A stretch of DNA of 64,000 nucleotides from contig NZ_CP065800.1 of assembly GCF_023206215.1 (NCBI RefSeq), forward strand, positions 2,542,001 to 2,606,000, written 5' to 3'. A program made the translations under genes and the position numbers. The notes under the pieces are model-generated. The model was given only the letters and a program-made list of their open reading frames with translations, had not been told where the DNA came from and ran no database searches. This DNA is from Butyrivibrio fibrisolvens. Its GTDB lineage: Bacteria > Bacillota > Clostridia > Lachnospirales > Lachnospiraceae. Position 1 is the stretch's first letter. Every line of letters starts with the position of its first letter. Of the stretch, positions 7,998 through 15,386 are shown in pieces.

Positions 7998-10538
7998 ATG
8001 AGTAAAGTTTATAAGAGGTCTTCGCACCTGTTATATACAATAGGTATATGTGTTTCTTTAATGATCATGATTTCAAGCATTGTCATACTTAACGCTTTGG
8101 ATGACTGCGGACTTATGTATACTTCAGGAACTTCTCTAAAGAAACTCCTTATGGATCAGGCAGCATATGATTATTCTATATGGGCCCTTTCTGATAAGGA
8201 CGGCGATTATAATGAAGAGTTCATGAATGAAAAAGGCTGTAATATCGGAATCATAGAGACCGATAATGGCAATCTGGGGGATCTTGATCTTAATGACAGC
8301 AGCACTTATATTTACAGGAATTTTGATCAGGAACTTCCTGCCCAGTATTACATGACCAATGTATATACTTCTGATGACAGCGAGTTTTACCTTTCAGAAA
8401 AACTATATGACTTTTTGTTTGTAAATGGCAATGAAGTTTACAATTATGATATAGAAGAATATCAGCCAAAAGATATAAAGGGTATCGGCTATGATATGGT
8501 CGGTCAGAAGGCATATGTGTGGGACGGAGAGGAGTTCATAGAACTTAATGATACCTCTTATAATTATAAGGCATCAGATGATGGCGGCACTTACAATACT
8601 ACCAATATCTATGACCGCATCTGGGCAAGCCAGGTACCGGAAGACTCCAACCAGCATTCATTTACAGCTGCAGCTGATGATAAAAATCAGACATCGCAAG
8701 AGGATGACTCTTCAAAAGAAAAAAATGAAACTAATGTAATTAATGAAGATGAAGAAGACCAGATGCTGCCTGCAGAGTCCATCATTACAACATCCGGTGA
8801 TGCTAAAATACTCTACATTGATGGCAAGGCATATCCTGCACTTGGAGATGATAACAGCGGATATATTCTTGAACTCTACGGCACTGAATCTTCCGGAGCA
8901 TTGTCACTTTCCAATGTAGCTGACTTATCAGATCTTCATGATCAGCTTGGAAGTGAAGATTTAAGCGTATGTACTCTTGATACAGTCTCATCTGTAATGG
9001 AATATACTATGGATTCTTCATACAAGCAGTATACAGTGATCACGTTCCCAAGACCGGATCAGTCTCGTGACAGCTTCTTCGTACAGGCACAAAGATATCT
9101 TGGGATCATACCAGTCCTTCATGTTGCACTTCCTCTGCTTATGGTTATCTCAGGTATACTGGTACTGGTATTATCTATACTGTTAGTAATAAGAGCCGGC
9201 AACTATGATGATCACGGAAGATTATCCACAGATATTCTGGCGGATTTTCCGATTGAGGTTACATTTGTAATCTTTGGCTGTGTTGAAAGCCTGGCAATTG
9301 CTGTGATTCATTATTCAGCAGGCTATGATTATAATACCAGTCAGTATGGACTTGTGGTCATTGGAATCGGAATATTTGTAGGAGCCTATGCAGGAGTACT
9401 ATGGGCTGAAAGCATCATTATCAATTTCAAGAGAAAACAGCTATTTCGTAATACACTGTGCTATAAAATGCTAAGAGCAATGGTAAGACCATTAAGACGT
9501 GGCATAGATTCTATTAAGACAGTTCTTGCTTCTATCAAGTGGGGATACAGAATAGCAGGTATGTGCCTTGTTATTGCTTTCGTAGAATACATGTCTATCG
9601 CTGTAATAGATGATAAGGAATCCCTGATGCTATTCTGGCTTTTGGAAAAAGTAGTTCTTGCAGCTATAATCATCAAGGTTCTAAAACAGTATGCTAAAGT
9701 CAAGAAGGCAGCAGTTGATATGGCAGACGGCAACATGGACGTTAGAGTTGATACTACTAAGATGCTCATAGACCTTGAAGAGCATGGTCATGCTCTTAAC
9801 AAGATAGGAAGTGGCCTTAATACAGCAGTCAACGAACGCATGAAAAGTGAGAGAATGAAGACAGAACTTATTACTAACGTATCTCACGATATCAAGACCC
9901 CTCTTACCTCTGTTATCAATTATGTAGATCTGTTACAAAAAGAAAACTTTGATAATGAGACAGCCAGATCCTACCTTGAAGTTCTTGACAGGCAGGCCAA
10001 GAGACTTAAAAAGCTAATAGAAGACCTTATCGAAGCTTCCAAGGCAGCATCCGGTAGTATCAAGTTCAACATGGAGAGCGTCAATGCAAGAGTCCTTCTG
10101 AATCAGTCAGTAGGAGAATTTGAAGACAGGCTTCAGGGCAGCAACATCACAGTTGTTACCCAGATTCCTGACAGAGATGTATATGTAAGAGCTGATAACA
10201 GATACCTTTTCAGAGTCCTTGACAATCTTATGAGCAATATAGTCAAGTATTCTCAGGAAGGCACCAGAGCTTATGTTGAACTAAATGAAGATGGTGGCAT
10301 GGTCAGATATACCTTCAAGAATATCTCAAGAGATAAGCTTGGAATATCCGCAGACGAACTTATGGAGCGATTTGTAAGAGGCGATATGTCAAGAAATACA
10401 GAAGGCAACGGCCTTGGCCTTTCTATAGCAAGATCACTTACAGAGTCCATGGGAGGCAAGATGGAACTGACCGTTGACGGAGACCTCTTCAAAGTAGATG
10501 TAACATTCCCCGAAGTAGTTAAGGAGAGCGTTGCATAG
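7998..10538 (+). CDS. Large membrane sensor histidine kinase, copy 1
   Basis: An 846-residue kinase. The ATG at 7998 has GGGAGG eight bases upstream; in-frame ATGs at 7965 and 7980 lack one. Order: a membrane helix at about 11-31, an acidic extracellular region to about 365 with a Glu/Asp/Ser-rich stretch near 230-260, then about five membrane helices (VLHVALPLLMVISGILVLVL onward). Next come a HAMP-like segment, HisKA NVSHDIKTPL with His630, and HATPase_c (DNLMSNIVKYS, then GNGLGLSIA). It should sense an extracytoplasmic or membrane cue and phosphorylate the regulator encoded just upstream. A close full-length paralog lies at 15387. The ectodomain matches no family I recognise. Confidence 0.93.
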   Translation: MSKVYKRSSHLLYTIGICVSLMIMISSIVILNALDDCGLMYTSGTSLKKLLMDQAAYDYSIWALSDKDGDYNEEFMNEKGCNIGIIETDNGNLGDLDLNDSSTYIYRNFDQELPAQYYMTNVYTSDDSEFYLSEKLYDFLFVNGNEVYNYDIEEYQPKDIKGIGYDMVGQKAYVWDGEEFIELNDTSYNYKASDDGGTYNTTNIYDRIWASQVPEDSNQHSFTAAADDKNQTSQEDDSSKEKNETNVINEDEEDQMLPAESIITTSGDAKILYIDGKAYPALGDDNSGYILELYGTESSGALSLSNVADLSDLHDQLGSEDLSVCTLDTVSSVMEYTMDSSYKQYTVITFPRPDQSRDSFFVQAQRYLGIIPVLHVALPLLMVISGILVLVLSILLVIRAGNYDDHGRLSTDILADFPIEVTFVIFGCVESLAIAVIHYSAGYDYNTSQYGLVVIGIGIFVGAYAGVLWAESIIINFKRKQLFRNTLCYKMLRAMVRPLRRGIDSIKTVLASIKWGYRIAGMCLVIAFVEYMSIAVIDDKESLMLFWLLEKVVLAAIIIKVLKQYAKVKKAAVDMADGNMDVRVDTTKMLIDLEEHGHALNKIGSGLNTAVNERMKSERMKTELITNVSHDIKTPLTSVINYVDLLQKENFDNETARSYLEVLDRQAKRLKKLIEDLIEASKAASGSIKFNMESVNARVLLNQSVGEFEDRLQGSNITVVTQIPDRDVYVRADNRYLFRVLDNLMSNIVKYSQEGTRAYVELNEDGGMVRYTFKNISRDKLGISADELMERFVRGDMSRNTEGNGLGLSIARSLTESMGGKMELTVDGDLFKVDVTFPEVVKESVA

Positions 10539-10577
10539 AAGATTGTATCTATTAATTGCTTAGAAATAGGTATAGAA

Positions 10578-10785
10578 TAACTTCAGCTTCGCGCTTGTCA
10601 TACAAATGCCACCCTTTGAGGCAGCGCCGATGCGGACAGTATATAATGCATTTTCGTATCTTGAATGTGTTTAATCAGGGCATGATAGCGGAATCTTTAT
10701 ATTCCAGGGTCTGAAACTTGCTTAGCTCATACAAACAGACTCTAAGAAGAATATAAAAATCCATCTATCATGCTCCTGATTTTTT
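10578..10785. repeat. Degenerate copy of the 300-bp hairpin family (left arm plus tip)
   Basis: The stretch aligns with the full element at 57967-58264. It keeps GAGGCAG..GATGCGG..TATAAT..CATTTTCGTATCTT in the outer left arm, a recognisable tip at 10707-10744 (GGGTCTGAAACTTGCTTAGC and so on), and inner arms that still pair (GGCATGATAGCGGA with TCCATCTATCATGC). The outer right arm is gone. With the promoter at 10788 it fills most of the 421-base gap before the next gene. Confidence 0.65.
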
Positions 10786-10787
10786 TC

Positions 10788-10815
10788 TAATCATATTTAA
10801 ATTTCTTGCCGATAT
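10788..10815 (+). promoter_or_regulatory. SigD/FliA-like promoter of the GGDEF gene
   Basis: TAAT at 10788-10791, 16 bases, then GCCGATAT at 10808-10815. The -10 box is an exact match to the Bacillus SigD motility consensus. The same arrangement precedes the chemoreceptor at 20550 and the transporter/FIST operon at 60923. Confidence 0.6.
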
Positions 10816-10959
10816 ACTATATGCAGTATTGATGTTTTTGTAAAACGTATATAAGTAATGATGATGGTATAGAATATGATCAATATAAAGCTTGCTATAT
10901 AGATTTATTAACAAGCAGGTAGGGGCATACACTCTATACCCAGGAGGCAAAAATACAGT

Positions 10960-12984
10960 ATGTATTATTCGGTGATTGCTGCTTTAGCGCTCATAGTGAA
11001 TTTAATACTGAACTGGGAATATATCAAAGCTTTTAGATTTAAAGCAGGTACCAAGGATCAGGTAGAGCAGATCAAACTACGCTATAGCCATTTCCTTGCT
11101 TCTATTAACGGTTTTTATATTACTGAGATCTTATGGGGATTATTATACGATTATCATGATGTTGCCTCGTTTTTTTCTATAATATACTCCATCTCCATAT
11201 TCTATTTTATATTTATACTCCTTACTATGTTGACCTGGGCCCGCTATATAGTAGCTTATCTTGACAGGGATGGCCGCATCCGAGGCAAGGTGCTTCTATA
11301 TTCAACATGGGTCATGTTTATTCTGGGCCTTATAAGCCTGCTGTTAAATAGATTTTATCATTTACTTTTCTATTTTGATGAAAATCACAGATATGTAGCT
11401 ACTCATGGTAGATATCTGATCTTTACTATTGTACTTCTTTACTATGTGATAATTTCTGTATACGAGCTTTTCGTAGCCTTTAGAACATCCGGTCGTAAAC
11501 GTATCAGATATATGGCGGTTGCTATATCGAGTTTGATCTTTGGTGTGTCAATGTTCTTTCAGATACTGGCATCATTTTTCCCTTTATACATTATGGGACT
11601 TATGGTAGGAACCTGCGTGGTTCACTCATATGTAGAAGCAGGTCATAAAAAAGAGAAAAAGATCCAGGATAATATAGCATCAGTGATGGCGCAGGATTAT
11701 GAAGCTATATACTATTTTGATATAGAGACCGGAGAGTATATGGAATTTGCAAGAAATCTCAAATATGACTCTATGGACAGATCCTATGTAGGCAAAGATC
11801 TTTATCATGATGCTATAGTTAATATAAAACGTTCAGTTTATCCCGAAGATAAAGAGTATGCCGAGAGCTTTTTTACCAAAGAAGCGATAAGTGAAAATCT
11901 CAAAGACAGAAGATCATTTTCATTCAAATTCAGAGTTGTTGTAGCAGATACGCCGAGGTTCTTCCTGTTTACATATATGCCGGCAGGCGATGGCAGTCAT
12001 ATCATCTTGTATGAAAAAGATATAGAAGATGAACTTAGAGCAGAAAAAGAAATTTCTGAGACTCAGAAGAAAACTGTTACTTTCGGACAGATAGCAGAAA
12101 GTCTTGCATCCAACTATGATGCTATATATTATGTTGTCATTGAGAATTCTAACTATGTCAGCTTTGAGATCAACAATATCTTCGGGCAATTACAGGTGGG
12201 GCAGTCCGGGGATGAGTTCTTTGAAGAAAGCTATACCAATATCCCCCTTATCATTCATGAGCAGGATCGTGATATGGTAAAAGAATTCCTTGATAAGGAC
12301 AAGATGATCACAGCTTTAGAAACTCACAAAAGCTACACACTTAATTACAGGATAGTAGTAGCCGGCGTTGTCAAATACACCAGGATGATCGCCCGTAAGA
12401 GTAGCGATGGAACCCATTTCATCATAGGCGTTGAGAATATTGATGCGGAGGTCAAAAAAGAGCAGGAGCATCTCATGGCTCTTAAGACAGAGAAAGAGCT
12501 TGCAAGGCGCGATGAACTTACAGGAGTTAAAAACAAAAACGCATATAAAGAGCTTGAAGAGTCTGTTCAGCACAATATGGATCAAGGTATGGACTACCTG
12601 CCTTATGCGATTGTAGTATGTGATGCCAATAATCTTAAGAAGATCAATGATACCCTTGGACATGTGGCAGGAGATGAGTATATTAAGGCATCTGCGATGC
12701 TCCTTTGTGTTGTATTCGCCCACAGTCCGGTATTCAGAGTCGGCGGAGATGAATTTGTAGCATTTGTCAGAGGTAGTGACTATGCCAATAGGAATGAACT
12801 TCTAGAAAAACTTCGAAGCCAGGTGCTTGAGAATCAGAAGAAGGGCGAGGGAGCAATCATAGCATCAGGTATGGCTGAGTATGACCCGGATAAGGACAAT
12901 CTTGTATCTGAAGTCTTCGAACGGGCAGACAAGCAAATGTATGAAAATAAACAGAAGTTAAAGGCGATGGAAGCAAGCGGGTAG
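10960..12984 (+). CDS. Membrane diguanylate cyclase (7TM, two sensor-like domains, GGDEF)
   Basis: A 674-residue protein. Residues 1-225 hold about seven membrane helices. Two tandem related domains of about 120 residues follow (each with DYEAIYYFDIETG- or NYDAIYYVVIENS-like openings and a [FN]YRIVVA or FRVVVA strand), probably PAS-like. A GGDEF domain occupies about 510-670 with RDELTGVKNKNAY, DANNLKKINDTLGH and an intact VGGDEF, so it should make c-di-GMP. The RxxD inhibitory site is absent (the equivalent positions read FAHS). AGGAGG lies 12 bases before the ATG. A SigD-like promoter 145 bases upstream suggests co-expression with motility genes. Confidence 0.9.
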   Translation: MYYSVIAALALIVNLILNWEYIKAFRFKAGTKDQVEQIKLRYSHFLASINGFYITEILWGLLYDYHDVASFFSIIYSISIFYFIFILLTMLTWARYIVAYLDRDGRIRGKVLLYSTWVMFILGLISLLLNRFYHLLFYFDENHRYVATHGRYLIFTIVLLYYVIISVYELFVAFRTSGRKRIRYMAVAISSLIFGVSMFFQILASFFPLYIMGLMVGTCVVHSYVEAGHKKEKKIQDNIASVMAQDYEAIYYFDIETGEYMEFARNLKYDSMDRSYVGKDLYHDAIVNIKRSVYPEDKEYAESFFTKEAISENLKDRRSFSFKFRVVVADTPRFFLFTYMPAGDGSHIILYEKDIEDELRAEKEISETQKKTVTFGQIAESLASNYDAIYYVVIENSNYVSFEINNIFGQLQVGQSGDEFFEESYTNIPLIIHEQDRDMVKEFLDKDKMITALETHKSYTLNYRIVVAGVVKYTRMIARKSSDGTHFIIGVENIDAEVKKEQEHLMALKTEKELARRDELTGVKNKNAYKELEESVQHNMDQGMDYLPYAIVVCDANNLKKINDTLGHVAGDEYIKASAMLLCVVFAHSPVFRVGGDEFVAFVRGSDYANRNELLEKLRSQVLENQKKGEGAIIASGMAEYDPDKDNLVSEVFERADKQMYENKQKLKAMEASG

Positions 12985-13005
12985 GAAAAGCTACCCGCTT
13001 TTTTT
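12976..13005 (+). terminator. Intrinsic terminator overlapping the GGDEF stop codon
   Basis: AGCGGGTAG (12976-12984) pairs with CTACCCGCT (12991-12999) over a six-base loop and is followed by seven T. The stop codon TAG forms the end of the left arm. Confidence 0.9.
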
Positions 13006-13051
13006 CGGCTTGAACAGATACTAATCCTTTCAAGCTGTGCAATTCATTTCT

Positions 13052-14389
13052 TTAGAAATTACCGCACACAGTAAGTGAGAATGTCACTGCTGCAAACAGG
13101 ATTCCGATCTGTGCTGCAGGTATTTTCTTATAAAGTCTTATAAGTATAAGGATGCACCAGCTGATGACATTGACAACTACCCATGAAGATAGTATACGTC
13201 TTGGCGTTATCCCGTATACGGCAATGTATACACCTACAAGGTTCCATGCTGCAAGCAGTGCAAAGCAAAGTGCGAATACAAACAATACTGTTGCAAGGAT
13301 CCTGGTTCCTCTTTCAACCCACAATGCTTCCTTTGAGAAAAAGCATGAAGCGAACATGATAGCCATATTAAGACCGACTACTCTTATAAGCTGCCAGAAA
13401 CTTCCTACAGCTTCTCGTGATGCCTGCGGAGCTGTTGCTGCGATACTGCCGCTCATCACATCTACAAATGCACTGACAAAAAAGATAGCATATAGTACGC
13501 ATACACTTCCGATGATGATATATGCAGAATATGAAGGAAGTCTGTGATAGGATTCTTTTTCAAGCTTCTCATCTGTTACAGAATCTTTTTTCATCCCAAG
13601 TGAACCAGCTACAAGTCCATACAGCCAGCATCCTACCGGTATAGAGAATAAAAAATACCAAAAGAAATCATCAAAGAAGGAATAAACCAAATCAGATATT
13701 GTATCTATCGAAATTATATTTACCATAAAATTGGTAATACCATTGCCAAGTGCTGCAAATGTCTCAGATACTCCTATAAGTTGTGAAAAAGCATATCCGC
13801 AGACCACCAAAGCTATGATAACGCTTACTATGATGATTCCAATATCAGTTTTAGCAATTTGCTTTTTTACTTTAGATCTAACTGATGTATGCGAAGTTCT
13901 TGCAAACAGCTTCTGTGCCCTTAAGATAAAGTTACTAAAAGGGATCGCCACCATGCCTCTAAACGCATCCAAAGGAAAAAAGATACCGCTTCGCCCGGCA
14001 ACAAGAACCCCCATCCTGCTAAGCACGTAGTATACGATCGTAAAATGCCAGATGCAAAACTGATAGAACCACCAGGCATCATGAAGTCCATAAATGCAAG
14101 CAGCCACAGACTGGATGATGATACATCCTATAAGGATAGCCGGCTCTATTACAGACCTTCCTGTTTCTTTGAATTTTGCATAAGTATTGCCCATAAGATA
14201 TGCAAAGCCTTCTGTAAAAGCAATAAATAAAACTGCAAAAAATGGTACATGCCACTTGATATACTCATGGCCTATATAGTTGCCTTCCAAAAAATCATTA
14301 ATAAGCACATGCTTAAGATAAAAATAGCCTATTACAAAACTAACGACTGCAAAAAACTTATAAACTTTAGCTTCAGATATTTTTTCCAT
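13052..14389 (-). CDS. DUF4153/DUF4173-like polytopic membrane protein, copy A
   Basis: A 445-residue membrane protein with about ten hydrophobic helices and conserved blocks LPSYSAYIIIGSVCVLYAIFF, SFWQLIRVVGLNMAI and YGITPRRILSSWVVV typical of DUF4153/DUF4173. Start 14389 (MEKISEAKVY) has GGAG six bases upstream and aligns with the start of the paralog at 21579; a TTG 57 bases further upstream is possible but unlikely. It is the last gene of a three-gene unit (DUF2975, HTH, DUF4153) on the minus strand. Function unknown; the fixed linkage to a membrane DUF2975 protein and a small repressor-like protein suggests envelope sensing. Confidence 0.8.
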   Translation of the reverse strand: MEKISEAKVYKFFAVVSFVIGYFYLKHVLINDFLEGNYIGHEYIKWHVPFFAVLFIAFTEGFAYLMGNTYAKFKETGRSVIEPAILIGCIIIQSVAACIYGLHDAWWFYQFCIWHFTIVYYVLSRMGVLVAGRSGIFFPLDAFRGMVAIPFSNFILRAQKLFARTSHTSVRSKVKKQIAKTDIGIIIVSVIIALVVCGYAFSQLIGVSETFAALGNGITNFMVNIISIDTISDLVYSFFDDFFWYFLFSIPVGCWLYGLVAGSLGMKKDSVTDEKLEKESYHRLPSYSAYIIIGSVCVLYAIFFVSAFVDVMSGSIAATAPQASREAVGSFWQLIRVVGLNMAIMFASCFFSKEALWVERGTRILATVLFVFALCFALLAAWNLVGVYIAVYGITPRRILSSWVVVNVISWCILILIRLYKKIPAAQIGILFAAVTFSLTVCGNF

Positions 14390-14452
14390 ATCGATCTCCA
14401 ATCTGTCATACTGACTTATAAAGCCAAAGAGATCGTGCTCCCCCAAAAACTT

Positions 14453-14668
14453 TTAAGCATTCTCCTCATCCTCAACATATTCAAGGATATCTCCGGGCTG
14501 ACACCCAAGCTCCTTGCATAACGCATTAAGCGTAGTGAATCGGATGGCTTTGGCTTTATTATTCTTTAGGATTGAAAGATTGGCCGGAGTTATATCCACT
14601 CTGTCTGCAAGATCACCGGAGCTGACATGTCTCATCGCCATAACTACATCCAAATTAACTCTTATCAT
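14453..14668 (-). CDS. Small Cro/C1-type HTH regulator, copy A
   Basis: A 71-residue protein that is nearly all helix-turn-helix (ADRVDITPANLSILKNNKAKAIRF, with the recognition helix around residues 28-40), like YozG-type partners of DUF2975 proteins. AAGGAGAAAAGCC lies just before the ATG. It sits 11 bases after the DUF2975 gene and 63 bases before the DUF4153 start, so the three are one operon. The paralog at 21355 differs at only a few positions. It probably regulates its own operon; the operator is not known. Confidence 0.88.
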   Translation of the reverse strand: MIRVNLDVVMAMRHVSSGDLADRVDITPANLSILKNNKAKAIRFTTLNALCKELGCQPGDILEYVEDEENA

Positions 14669-14679
14669 GGCTTTTCTCC

Positions 14680-15171
14680 TTATACCGTATAATCCAGTTC
14701 GTCTTTCATTTCCACTGCCTTGGCAAATGCGTTCATGACAACTCTGATGATTGCTGTCATAAATGCAGCTGCTGCAAAGATAAGCAGAATAAAATATCCG
14801 CAGGTTATCCCCATGATAAAGGTAAGAATGCATGCCATAAGCACCACATTGCTGATGATCTTCAATGATCTGACATTGCGCTGGGAAAAGACTTCACCAT
14901 TATCTATCCTACATACAAGCATATACAGCTGGTATAGCATTACGAATAAAATAACAGCACAGATATACCCAAGTACTATAATCATCCAGAATCTGGGATA
15001 CCCTATGAACCATGGTGAGTTAAATACTCCGTCATGTGATTCCAAGGTCACATATCTTACGATCCTGGGTCCAACGATACATGAAATTATCGATGCCAGT
15101 GCAACAAGTATTATAAATACTTTCGTTACCTTTACGCTCATAGATGAGCCTGCATTATTCTGTTTGTCCAT
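14680..15171 (-). CDS. DUF2975 membrane protein, copy A
   Basis: A 163-residue protein with four membrane helices: VFIILVALASIISCIVGP near 15-32, FWMIIVLGYICAVILFVMLYQLY, IISNVVLMACILTFIMGITCGYF, and a C-terminal IFAAAAFMTAIIRVV. This is the DUF2975 pattern (YoaS-like). GGAGGATAACATT precedes the ATG. It is the first gene of the minus-strand module and divergent from the sensor kinase at 15387. The same gene, with conserved length, recurs at 20853. No biochemical function is established for the family. Confidence 0.87.
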   Translation of the reverse strand: MDKQNNAGSSMSVKVTKVFIILVALASIISCIVGPRIVRYVTLESHDGVFNSPWFIGYPRFWMIIVLGYICAVILFVMLYQLYMLVCRIDNGEVFSQRNVRSLKIISNVVLMACILTFIMGITCGYFILLIFAAAAFMTAIIRVVMNAFAKAVEMKDELDYTV

Positions 15172-15386
15172 TAATGTTATCCTCCATGGAGTTAGCGGCG
15201 CCTATTGTATATACTACAACATATTGCATTATGTTCTATATCCAAAAATGCAACAGCGAAGTACTACACACCACTTATTTGAGCTCTGAGCTTATAATAA
15301 ATCTTAATAAATCGATTGTCAATATAAAATTATCGATTATCGATATATTTTTATTGAGAATCAAAAAGAACGTCTTTTGCTAAAGA

